A stretch of 6,393 bases of DNA from Palsa-1188 sp050010575. Its GTDB lineage: Bacteria > Bacillota > DSM-12270 > Thermacetogeniales > Thermacetogeniaceae. The position numbers and the translations under genes were made by a program. The notes below the pieces were generated by a model that did no database searches, was not told the origin of the DNA, and saw nothing but the letters and a program-made list of their open reading frames with translations. Below, piece by piece: positions 1 through 5,506 of the stretch. Within the stretch, counting starts at the first letter, position 1; the number at the start of each line of letters is the position of its first letter. The stretch is taken from contig JBEKKU010000131.1 of NCBI GenBank assembly GCA_050010575.1, forward strand, positions 1 to 6,393, written 5' to 3'.

Positions 1-1018
1 CAACCTGCCGGAGATGTGCGCCCGGATCTTTTCCAGGCCGGCCAACTGGCTGCTATGGATCCAGGCAGAACTGGCGGCCATGGCCACCGACCTGGCAGAG
101 TTTCTGGGCGGCACCCTGGGGCTGTACCTGCTGTTCCATATACCCCTGGTCTACGCCGGGCTGCTGACCGGGGCGCTGACCTTCGGCATCGTCTACATGG
201 AGAAGTACGGGCAAAGGGTTGTGGAATGGATCATCGGCATACTGGTAGTGGTGATCTGCGGCGGCTACACCATCGAGCTGTTCCTGTGCAAACCGGACTG
301 GGCGGCAGTGGGGTTGCACACCCTGATCCCCATGCTGCCGAACGGCCAGGCGGTGCTGATCGCCGTGGGCATGCTGGGCGCCACAGTGATGCCCCACGTG
401 ATCTACCTGCACTCCCAGCTGGTGCAGTGCCGGCAGCAGGGCTGCATCACCAATGAGCAAAAGCAGCGGCACCTGAGGATGGAGAAGATCGACATCGCCA
501 TCGCCATGAACATCGCCTTTGTGGTCAACGCCGCCATGGTGGTAGTCGCCGCCGCCGTGTTCTACCGGAACGGCATGCTGGTGGAGACGATAGAGCAGGC
601 GCACCGGTCGCTTACCCCACTGCTGGGGACGCTGTCCAGCGGGGCCTTCGGCATCACCCTGCTGGCCTCGGGGCTGTCCTCGTCCGCCGTGGGCACCATG
701 GCCGGGCAGACCATCATGCGGGGGTTCGTCAACCTGGATATCCCCATCAACCTGCGCCGGCTGATCACCATGGCCCCGGCGATGTTCATCATCGCCTCGG
801 GGATCAACCCCATGAACGCCCTGGTGCTGAGCCAGGTGGCCCTGAGCTTCGCCCTGCCCTTCGCCATCATTCCGATGCTGCTGGTAACGCGGCGCCGGGA
901 CCTGATGGGCGCCCTGGTCAACAACCGCCTGACCAACATCCTGGGGTGGCTGATCACCGGAGTGATCATCAGCATGAATGCCATTCTCATGTATCTGACC
1001 TTCACCGGCCACCTCTAG
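1..1018 (+). CDS. mntH: MntH/Nramp-family divalent metal (Mn2+/Fe2+) transporter, N-terminus outside window
   Basis: Proton-coupled importer of Mn2+/Fe2+ in the cytoplasmic membrane. The reading frame is open at the left edge (first full codon at base 2) and ends at TAG 1016-1018, leaving 338 visible residues. The first residues (NLPE) line up from memory with about residue 82 of the 412-residue E. coli MntH. TM1, with the metal-binding DPGN motif, is therefore outside the window. Diagnostic motifs seen are QAELAAMATDLAEFLG (about residues 25-40; TM3) and GATVMPHVIYLHS (about 125-137; TM6, whose Met is a conserved soft metal ligand). Further back come the AGLSSS/GTMAGQ segment and a run of hydrophobic helices to the C-terminus. 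The V after MPH, in place of the Asn of animal Nramps, is normal in bacterial MntH. The metal specificity is inferred from the family. The family call is secure. The stop codon overlaps the foot of the inverted repeat at 1017-1083. Confidence 0.95.
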   Translation, partial: NLPEMCARIFSRPANWLLWIQAELAAMATDLAEFLGGTLGLYLLFHIPLVYAGLLTGALTFGIVYMEKYGQRVVEWIIGILVVVICGGYTIELFLCKPDWAAVGLHTLIPMLPNGQAVLIAVGMLGATVMPHVIYLHSQLVQCRQQGCITNEQKQRHLRMEKIDIAIAMNIAFVVNAAMVVVAAAVFYRNGMLVETIEQAHRSLTPLLGTLSSGAFGITLLASGLSSSAVGTMAGQTIMRGFVNLDIPINLRRLITMAPAMFIIASGINPMNALVLSQVALSFALPFAIIPMLLVTRRRDLMGALVNNRLTNILGWLITGVIISMNAILMYLTFTGHL

Positions 1019-1083
1019 GTGGACGCGGGGACGGTTCTCGCGTCCAGCGAAAGTGGACGCGAGAACCGTCCCCGCGTCCACCT
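1017..1083. repeat. Perfect 30-bp-arm inverted repeat filling the mntH / histidine kinase convergent gap
   Basis: The left arm (1017-1046) and right arm (1054-1083) are perfectly complementary over all 30 bp, with a 7-nt loop (gcgaaag, 1047-1053). The arms contain the core CGGGGACGGTTCT (1026-1038) and its complement (1062-1074), flanked by GGACGCG/CGCGTCC. The left foot begins inside the TAG of mntH and the right foot ends 2 bp from the TAG of the kinase, so the element is the whole intergenic region. No T-tract follows on either strand, so it is not a classic intrinsic terminator, though a hairpin this stable could stall polymerase or protect both 3' ends. The length, perfection and a relative at 4905-4917 suggest a REP/MITE-like mobile palindrome. 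The mobile origin is inference. Confidence 0.9.
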
Positions 1084-1085
1084 TC

Positions 1086-2594
1086 CTACTGCAGGGCAGG
1101 GAGGTAGATCTCGAAGTGGCTTCCCTGACCCAAGTGGCTCCTGACATTGAACCAGCCGTCGTGATCGTTGACGATGCTGTGGGCCACCGACAGGCCGAGC
1201 CCGGTTCCCTTACCCGCTTGCTTGGTGGTGTAGAACGGCTCGAAGAGGCGGGAGAGAGTCTCCTCGTCCATGCCGGCGCCAGTGTCGCTCACCGACAGGC
1301 AGACGAAGCGGCCGGTACGGGTGACCTCCGGCTGGCCGGGACTGGGGCCATCGAGTATCAGATTCCGGGTCTCGATGGTAATGGCGCCTCCCTGAGGCAT
1401 GGCGTCCCGGGCATTGACCGCCAGGTTGACCACCACCTGGTCGATGTTGCCGCAGTCGGCGCTGACCAGCCAGAGATCCTCGGCCAGCTGGATATTCAGG
1501 GCAATCATGCTCGGGGTCAATACTTGCTGCAGCGTCTCCCCCAGTTCCGCAACATTCTGGTTCAAGTTGACGGGAGTCCGGCACTGGGGCACCTGCCGCC
1601 CGCATAGCATCATTTTCCGAATCAGATTGGCCGAGACCTCGGCGGCTTTGTGGATCCTTCCAAAAGCCTTGAGCAGCGCTTCATCCTGGCCATGATGCCG
1701 GCAATAGAAATCGACACAGCCCTGAATCACCGTTAACTGGTTGTTCACCTCGTGGGCCACCCCTGCGGCCAGTTGGCCCTGCGCCTCCAGTTTCTGGGCC
1801 TGCAGCAATTGCTGCTGCAGATGATCGAGCCGTTCATAGGCCCGCCGGGCCTCCTCAAACAGCCGGGCATTCTCCAGGGCGGTGGAGATGACCAGGATAT
1901 GCTGCTGGGACTGGAGCATCTCATCCAGGTACCGCCGCTCGGGGATCTCGCTCTGCAGTTCGGCGCTGAAGATCGCCATATTATCCTTCCGGGCTGCGGA
2001 CCCATCCATCACGGTAGTACACCCCAGAACACTGTCATAAGGGCTGCCGGTATCCACCCGGCCCAGGCCTCCGATCAGCCAGCCCACCAGAAGCGCCAGC
2101 CCGGTGAAGATGAGATCGGCCGCCAGGGCCCTGCTCTGACCGCTCACCGGGGATGCCCCCAATATAGATACGAACGTCAGGAAACCACCGGCGACGGCAG
2201 CGGTGATCATCCCGGGCAGCCGGCCGCCGGAGGTGGCCGCAATGATCACCGGGACCAGCAACAGCAGTTCGACCGCAGTGTTCTCGCCAGCAAAGAGCAC
2301 TGCCGCCAGGGCAAAGAGGAGGGCCAGCAGGGCGTAGGCAACCAGATCCGGGTCAATAATCCAGACATGGGTAAGCAGGTTTTTATGGAGGTATCCGGTC
2401 ATGGCCCAGTAAAGTAGGAGCAGGCAAGCAACCAGGCCGACCCAGGTGAAGTGAGCGGTGATCTGCCCGCTATGGCCAGGACTCAGCCCCATGAGGACAA
2501 GCACTATTGTGCAGAGCAGCAGCCCGGCCAGATGAGTGGTGGTGACAAAGCTCAACATCTGGCTTTTACGCCGCGTCAACCAGTCTTCGCTCAT
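1086..2594 (-). CDS. Membrane-bound sensor histidine kinase (orphan, NtrB-like catalytic core)
   Basis: Two-component sensor kinase of 502 residues that should autophosphorylate a histidine and pass the phosphate to a response regulator. About six hydrophobic helices fill residues 18-180 (roughly 18-38, 48-68, 82-103, 105-121, 126-147, 157-178). They are followed by a short linker, a coiled-coil-like helix (about 222-275), and the HisKA dimerisation domain with phosphoacceptor H281 in AAGVAHEVNNQLTVIQG. The HATPase domain has an N-box (VVVNLAVNARDAM; N390, N394), G1 (SDTGAGMD, D437), F-box (FEPFYTTK, 451-458) and G2 (GKGTGLGLS, 461-469), so it looks catalytically complete. There is no HAMP or PAS domain and no recognisable input domain beyond the membrane block. 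The ATG at 2594 is supported by the site AGGGGAGG just upstream. No response regulator lies in the window, so the partner and signal are unknown. A terminator upstream separates it from csp, so it is probably monocistronic. Confidence 0.93.
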   Translation of the reverse strand: MSEDWLTRRKSQMLSFVTTTHLAGLLLCTIVLVLMGLSPGHSGQITAHFTWVGLVACLLLLYWAMTGYLHKNLLTHVWIIDPDLVAYALLALLFALAAVLFAGENTAVELLLLVPVIIAATSGGRLPGMITAAVAGGFLTFVSILGASPVSGQSRALAADLIFTGLALLVGWLIGGLGRVDTGSPYDSVLGCTTVMDGSAARKDNMAIFSAELQSEIPERRYLDEMLQSQQHILVISTALENARLFEEARRAYERLDHLQQQLLQAQKLEAQGQLAAGVAHEVNNQLTVIQGCVDFYCRHHGQDEALLKAFGRIHKAAEVSANLIRKMMLCGRQVPQCRTPVNLNQNVAELGETLQQVLTPSMIALNIQLAEDLWLVSADCGNIDQVVVNLAVNARDAMPQGGAITIETRNLILDGPSPGQPEVTRTGRFVCLSVSDTGAGMDEETLSRLFEPFYTTKQAGKGTGLGLSVAHSIVNDHDGWFNVRSHLGQGSHFEIYLPALQ

Positions 2595-2616
2595 GAGTCC
2601 TCCCCTAGTGCAAAAG

Positions 2617-2628
2617 GCATATATATGC
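2617..2628 (-). promoter_or_regulatory. 12-bp palindrome over a candidate -10 of the histidine kinase gene
   Basis: GCATATATATGC is a perfect 12-bp palindrome 23-34 bp upstream of the kinase start codon. On the minus strand it contains TATATA (2625-2620), which could serve as a -10 element giving a leader of about 20 nt with the ribosome site inside it. I see no good -35: the hexamer at 17 bp spacing is TCCACT. The palindrome could be an operator or chance in an AT-rich promoter. The csp terminator just upstream means the kinase needs its own promoter in this interval. Confidence 0.3.
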
Positions 2629-2647
2629 AGAATTATGCGAATAGTGG

Positions 2648-2684
2648 AAAAAGGCTCCTGCCCCCGAAGGGTAAGAGCCTTTTT
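2648..2684 (-). terminator. Rho-independent terminator of the csp gene
   Basis: A 10-bp stem pairs AAAAAGGCTC (2648-2657) with GAGCCTTTTT (2675-2684) around a 17-nt loop that can form a further CCC/GGG pairing. On the minus strand the stem ends in TTTTT, about 30 nt after the csp stop codon. Because it has an A-tract and a T-tract it could also stop plus-strand transcription. It isolates csp from the histidine kinase gene. Confidence 0.85.
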
Positions 2685-2714
2685 GTAAGTTGCTTTTTGT
2701 GTTGTCCCTACGGC

Positions 2715-2912
2715 TTACAGCTTGCTTACGTTGGCCGCCTGGGGTCCACGATTGCCCTGAACGACGTCAAACTGCACTCTCTGTCCCTCTTCAAGGGTCT
2801 TGTAGCCTTCGCCCTGAATGGCTGAGTAATGGACAAAGATGTCGCCGCCTTCATCCTGTTCGATGAAGCCGTAACCCTTTTCAGCGTTGAACCATTTGAC
2901 TTTCCCTTGCAT
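2715..2912 (-). CDS. Cold-shock domain protein, CspA family
   Basis: Single-domain cold-shock protein of 65 residues, the standard family size. It binds single-stranded RNA and DNA and acts as an RNA chaperone in the cytoplasm. It begins MQGKVKWFNAEKGYGFI, containing the RNP1 motif KGYGFI (residues 13-18), followed by RNP2 DIFVHYSAI (about 25-33) and the typical ending GPQAANVSKL. I chose the ATG at 2912 because it gives the canonical MxGKVKWFN start and has AAGGAGG upstream (spacing of about 12 nt). An in-frame ATG at 2942 would translate the ribosome binding site itself. The gene has its own terminator and a long leader, both usual for csp genes. Which paralogue this is cannot be told, so I give no symbol. 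Confidence 0.96.
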   Translation of the reverse strand: MQGKVKWFNAEKGYGFIEQDEGGDIFVHYSAIQGEGYKTLEEGQRVQFDVVQGNRGPQAANVSKL

Positions 2913-2922
2913 TATTTTTCTG

Positions 2923-2994
2923 CGCCTCCTTCCGTATTTCATTCAAAGCGGAATACCTTCAAAGCACCTTGCCTTTTCTGTGTAACAGGAGGCG
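2923..2994 (-). promoter_or_regulatory. Possible Shine-Dalgarno-sequestering pairing in the csp leader
   Basis: On the minus strand the leader segment CGCCTCCT (2994-2987) is the exact complement of AGGAGGCG (2930-2923), which contains the csp ribosome binding site. The 8-bp, mostly G-C helix would enclose 56 nt and hide the site. A smaller alternative hairpin, GTATT/AATAC (about 2957-2934), lies within the enclosed stretch. Long leaders that switch structure with temperature are known for E. coli cspA. Applying that mechanism here is inference from complementarity alone. Confidence 0.4.
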
Positions 2995-3030
2995 GCAAAA
3001 GTCTTTTCAGTTCTTCCTAACTTCTAGAAT

Positions 3031-3059
3031 ATCTTAATACAAACATTTTTAAAATGCAA
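3031..3059 (-). promoter_or_regulatory. Candidate sigma-A promoter of csp
   Basis: On the minus strand TTGCAT (3059-3054) is followed after 17 bp by TAAGAT (3036-3031). The match to consensus is moderate (3/6 and 4/6), but the spacing is right and the surroundings are the most AT-rich part of the window. Transcription would start near 3024, giving a leader of about 110 nt, the length expected for cold-shock genes. CATTTTTAAAATG (3044-3056), a near-palindrome, overlaps the spacer and -35. Confidence 0.45.
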
Positions 3060-3192
3060 CTTTCTTGCCCAAGAATTACACCATAATCCCCCAATTTTTT
3101 TCGGGGTCCGGTTGGCCTTTCTGTCATCCCTAGCCGGCACTTCGCCTGATCTCGGCAACCGCGAACCTGGCCATAAGCGGACGATCGCAGGA

Positions 3193-3220
3193 TTGACACC
3201 CGGGGCCGAGGTATTATAAT
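3193..3220 (+). promoter_or_regulatory. Consensus sigma-70/sigma-A promoter of the ABC exporter operon
   Basis: TTGACA (3193-3198) and TATAAT (3215-3220) are both perfect consensus hexamers, 16 bp apart. Transcription would start near 3227, about 40 nt before the ATG at 3269. Strong constitutive activity is expected unless a repressor acts here; no clear operator is visible. Confidence 0.88.
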
Positions 3221-3268
3221 GAATAAGGCCGTTTAACCATTTTGCCCGCTAGCGAACAGGAGGAGAGT

Positions 3269-4099
3269 ATGGCTGAACCCGGCATTGCGTCAGAGCCAGT
3301 GACTGGCATCGTGATCGTTGCCTCATTGACTAAACAATTCGGCTCCCGGCTTGCTGTTAACCAGATCAGCTTTGCCATTGCCCAGGGTGAGGTGTTCGGG
3401 CTGGTGGGGCCTAACGGCGCTGGCAAGACCACCACCGTGCGCATGCTGGCCACCCTGATCCCACCCACCGCGGGCAGCGCCAGTATCCACGGTTTCGACA
3501 TCAGAAAGCAGCCCACGCAGGTGCGCCGGTATATCGGCTACGTACCCCAGGCCCTGTCCGCCGACGGCGACCTCACCGGGTATGAAAACCTGCTGATCTT
3601 CGCCAAACTGATCGGTATACCCCCTGCAGAACGCTCCAAACAGATCGAGGAGATCCTGGCCGTGATGGAACTCACGGATGCTGCTCACACGCGGGTGAAA
3701 CAGTATTCGGGGGGCATGGTGCGCCGCCTGGAGATCGGGCAGGCGATGCTGATGAGGCCGAGCGTCCTGTTTCTAGACGAGCCCACCGTAGGGCTGGACC
3801 CGGTCGCCCGAGGAACAGTCTGGGAACTGTTGCATAGCTTCCGGCAGCAGTACCCGCTCAGCATTCTGATCACCACCCATTACATGGAGGAGGCGGAGGC
3901 CCTGTGCGACCGGGTGGCGATCATGAACCACGGGCGCATCGTCGCCCTGGGCAGCCCCGGCAAGTTGAAAGCGGCGACCGGCCAGCCCGGAGCCACTCTG
4001 GAGGATGCCTTCCGCTTCTTTACCGGGGGAGACTACGAGGAGGAGGCCAATTATAATGAACTCAAACGCACCCGCAAGATCGCCAGACGCCTTGGCTGA
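3269..4099 (+). CDS. ABC transporter ATP-binding protein, DrrA-type exporter family
   Basis: ATPase subunit of 276 residues that powers an ABC-2 type exporter together with the next gene. Seen in order: Walker A GPNGAGKT (residues 47-54), Q-loop Q94 in YVPQ, signature YSGGM (146-150), Walker B VLFLDE (167-171 region, catalytic E171), D-loop GLD, and H-loop H204 in TTHYMEEAE. All are intact. The C-terminal tail with ATLEDAFRFFTGG is typical of the DrrA/multidrug-exporter branch. The ATG at 3269 follows AGGAGG at 5 nt spacing; a TTG at 3242 in the same frame would put the ribosome site inside the coding sequence. The 3' end overlaps the permease gene by 44 bp. Substrate is unknown: the family exports antibiotics, lipids or polysaccharide, and no biosynthetic genes are nearby to decide. 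Confidence 0.94.
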   Translation: MAEPGIASEPVTGIVIVASLTKQFGSRLAVNQISFAIAQGEVFGLVGPNGAGKTTTVRMLATLIPPTAGSASIHGFDIRKQPTQVRRYIGYVPQALSADGDLTGYENLLIFAKLIGIPPAERSKQIEEILAVMELTDAAHTRVKQYSGGMVRRLEIGQAMLMRPSVLFLDEPTVGLDPVARGTVWELLHSFRQQYPLSILITTHYMEEAEALCDRVAIMNHGRIVALGSPGKLKAATGQPGATLEDAFRFFTGGDYEEEANYNELKRTRKIARRLG

Positions 4100-4892
4100 G
4101 CAGTGGTCGTCTGTGCCCCAGGCCTCCTGGCTGATGGTCTGGCTGCGCGGCATCGCCACAGTAGTCGAACTGGAAGTCCGCAAGCTCTGGCACGACCCGA
4201 CGGAGGTGGCCACCAGAGCGGTGCAGCCGGCCCTGTGGCTGCTCATCTTCGGCCAGGCGTTCGGGCGCTTGCGGGCAATCCCCACCGGCAACGTTCCCTA
4301 CCAGGCTTTCCTGGCGCCAGGGATCCTGGCCCAATCAATGATGTTCATCTCGATCTTTTTCGGGATCGCCATCATCTGGGAACGAGACCTGGGTCTGATG
4401 CAGAAGCTGCTAGCCCTGCCGCTGCCCCGCAGCGTGTTCATCCTGGGCAAGTCCCTGGCCGCCGGCATCCGGTCGCTCACTCAGATGCTAGTCATATTGG
4501 CCCTGGCGGCCATCATGCGCATACCCCTGCGCTGGCAGTTGCTGCCGCTGCTAGGCGTGATCGTCACCATCATGCTCGGCGCCATGATCTTTGCCAGCTT
4601 TTCGATGATCCTGGCGTCGATAGTCAAAACCCGGGAACGCTTCATGGGCCTGGGACAGCTTTTTACCATGCCTTTCTTTTTTGCCTCCAATGCCCTCTAC
4701 CCGATCAGCATCATGCCACCCTGGCTGCAGGCGCTCGCCCAGGTGAACCCCCTGACCTACGTCGTGAGTCTGCTCAGGGCCTTTCTGGTCACCGGCACGG
4801 TGAACGCCCCGGCCGACTTCACGATCCTGATCGCCGTCGCCGTGCTGATGGTGGCCATAGCCACCCGCCTCTACCCCACCGCCATCTACTAG
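4056..4892 (+). CDS. ABC-2 type permease, DrrB-like exporter subunit
   Basis: Membrane subunit of 278 residues, partner of the preceding ATPase. A soluble N-terminus of about 50 residues precedes about six membrane helices (roughly 55-70, 84-107, 126-153, 161-187, 200-218, 254-272). LWLLIFGQAFG (60-70) and NPLTYVVSLLRAFL (231-244) are typical ABC-2/DrrB/NodJ landmarks. The ATG at 4056 has GAGGAGGAGG 9 nt upstream, written inside glutamate codons of the ATPase gene. The 44-bp overlap suggests translational coupling and equal subunit amounts. An earlier in-frame ATG at 4005 lacks such a site. Export direction comes from the family; the substrate cannot be inferred. Confidence 0.93.
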   Translation: MNSNAPARSPDALAEQWSSVPQASWLMVWLRGIATVVELEVRKLWHDPTEVATRAVQPALWLLIFGQAFGRLRAIPTGNVPYQAFLAPGILAQSMMFISIFFGIAIIWERDLGLMQKLLALPLPRSVFILGKSLAAGIRSLTQMLVILALAAIMRIPLRWQLLPLLGVIVTIMLGAMIFASFSMILASIVKTRERFMGLGQLFTMPFFFASNALYPISIMPPWLQALAQVNPLTYVVSLLRAFLVTGTVNAPADFTILIAVAVLMVAIATRLYPTAIY

Positions 4893-4904
4893 CCGCACGT
4901 AACA

Positions 4905-4917
4905 CGGGGACGGTTCT
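4905..4917 (+). repeat. Solo degenerate copy of the GGGGACGGTTCT repeat arm
   Basis: CGGGGACGGTTCT is identical over 13 nt to 1026-1038 in the left arm of the hairpin at 1017-1083. The flanks are similar (ACACGGGG here against GACGCGGGG there, and ACGC after the core against CGCG). Only one arm is present; no complementary arm follows. It starts 12 bp after the permease stop codon, again just downstream of a plus-strand TAG. Confidence 0.6.
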
Positions 4918-4938
4918 ACGCAGGCAAGACCTGCTACA

Positions 4939-4963
4939 AAATCTGCCCCCACCACTCAGATTT
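4939..4963. terminator. Weak bidirectional terminator between the exporter and ymaF-like genes
   Basis: AAATCTG (4939-4945) pairs with CAGATTT (4957-4963) around an 11-nt loop. The stem is only 7 bp and mostly A-T, but it ends in TTT on the plus strand and TTTT on the minus strand and sits between two convergent genes. A 5-bp hairpin GCAGG/CCTGC (4920-4934) lies just before it without a T-tract. The remainder up to 5036 shows nothing recognisable. Confidence 0.4.
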
Positions 4964-5036
4964 AAAATAAGTTCGGCAGGTTTCCGATCCAGTGGATGAT
5001 TGCAACTCTCCTGTAGCTCCCGGCCTCGACCATGGG

Positions 5037-5384
5037 TTAATAGGCCGGCCCCGGACCCTGCGTCCAATCACCGCCGGGGCCTCCGATCAGCTCAGCCCCG
5101 CCGGTAGTGACATTAAACGTATGCCTGTGGTGCTCCGGAACATTAGCGCTGTCTGTCAACCCGCCGAACTGGTGTACATGCGAGTTCTGGCCCGGAATAT
5201 TCGGGCCGGTATTGCCGGAAACTGCATGGCTGTGATTCTGGACAACCTCAGTTGTAGTGTATGCGCCATGGGTATGTGGCACTCCCGCAAGCGCCGGCCT
5301 GGTAATTCCGGTAAATTGATGGCTATGGCCGGCGTCATGGGAGGTCACCCCAGAAAAGTTATGAACATGCTGCTCGTCAGACAC
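5037..5384 (-). CDS. YmaF-family histidine-rich protein
   Basis: Small soluble protein of 115 residues resembling the uncharacterised Firmicute YmaF family. It has 14 histidines, no cysteine, no signal peptide and no membrane helix. Six HxH motifs start at residues 6, 20, 37, 51, 69 and 86, several in the form HxHxFxGxT (HVHNFSGVT, HSHQFTGIT, HVHQFGGLT). The C-terminus is a Gly/Pro-rich tail. I prefer the GTG start at 5384 because AGGGGAGG (5400-5393) stands 8 nt before it. An ATG at 5390 is only 2 nt from that site and a GTG at 5393 overlaps it. Metal binding is plausible from the HxH pattern but is inference, and I assign no function. The gene lies downstream of the clpC terminator and converges on the exporter operon. 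Confidence 0.8.
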   Translation of the reverse strand: MSDEQHVHNFSGVTSHDAGHSHQFTGITRPALAGVPHTHGAYTTTEVVQNHSHAVSGNTGPNIPGQNSHVHQFGGLTDSANVPEHHRHTFNVTTGGAELIGGPGGDWTQGPGPAY

Positions 5385-5407
5385 TATCATCACCTCCCCT
5401 TATATAT

Positions 5408-5437
5408 ATTAGAGCGGTGGTGATATGTTGCGAGCAA
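5408..5437 (-). promoter_or_regulatory. Candidate promoter of the YmaF-like gene
   Basis: On the minus strand TTGCTC (5437-5432) and TCTAAT (5413-5408; 5/6 match to TATAAT) are 18 bp apart. Transcription would start near 5401, giving a leader of only about 17 nt that begins almost at the ribosome binding site. The -35 overlaps the T-tract of the clpC terminator. A gene placed directly behind a strong terminator needs a promoter here, but the -35 is weak. Confidence 0.35.
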
Positions 5438-5471
5438 AAAGCCTGCGCCGGCAGTATGCCAACGCAGGCTT
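5436..5471 (-). terminator. Rho-independent terminator of clpC
   Basis: GCCTGCG (5441-5447) pairs with CGCAGGC (5463-5469), extended by two A-T pairs, with an inner GGCA/TGCC pairing at the tip. On the minus strand the stem is followed by TTTTT (5440-5436). It lies about 35-70 nt beyond the clpC stop codon. Confidence 0.88.
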
Positions 5472-5506
5472 CGGTGTCTGAAATTACCTTTGGAATCAGG
5501 AGAAAC

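Larger units (their letters stand above)
2913..3268. other. Gene-free region between divergent csp and ABC exporter genes
   Basis: This 356-bp stretch holds the csp leader (about 2913-3024), a csp promoter candidate (3031-3059), an AT-rich patch (3010-3105), a GC-rich block with modest self-complementarity (3105-3185), the consensus exporter promoter (3193-3220), and the exporter leader with its ribosome site AGGAGG (3258-3263). CGCTAGCG (3247-3254) is a short palindrome in that leader. I see no convincing gene here. A 60-codon minus-strand frame at 3017-3199 has no recognisable similarity and runs through the csp promoter candidate. Confidence 0.7.

Noticed and set aside
1017..1083. Calling the large hairpin an intrinsic terminator
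   Set aside because: Neither strand has a T-tract after the stem; the arms far exceed normal terminator length and share a core with another repeat.
53..1147. Long minus-strand open frame of 364 codons opposite mntH
   Set aside because: It is antisense to a clear Nramp gene, runs through the inverted repeat, and its product is a biased His/Gln/Gly-rich sequence typical of the shadow of a GC-rich gene.
1752..2417. Plus-strand open frame of 221 codons opposite the histidine kinase
   Set aside because: Low-complexity Gln/Gly/His product with no family resemblance, antisense to a kinase with all its motifs.
2913..2942. Earlier ATG start for the cold-shock protein (10 extra residues)
   Set aside because: The extension GRRRRKI is the translated ribosome binding site, and the family begins at the later Met.
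3105..3185. Riboswitch in the csp-exporter gap
   Set aside because: I compared it by eye with cyclic-di-GMP, cyclic-di-AMP, guanidine, fluoride, ZTP and THF classes and saw none of their conserved cores. It also lies outside both predicted leaders.
3017..3199. 60-codon minus-strand frame upstream of csp
   Set aside because: No recognisable similarity or clear ribosome site, and it passes through the csp promoter candidate and an AT-rich patch.
4103..4999. Plus-strand open frame of 298 codons overlapping the permease in another frame
   Set aside because: The permease frame shows helices and ABC-2 landmarks; this frame gives an Arg/His/Pro-rich product without motifs.
5384..5393. GTG at 5393 or ATG at 5390 as the start of the YmaF-like gene
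   Set aside because: Both are too close to, or overlap, the AGGGGAGG site; GTG at 5384 has ideal 8-nt spacing.
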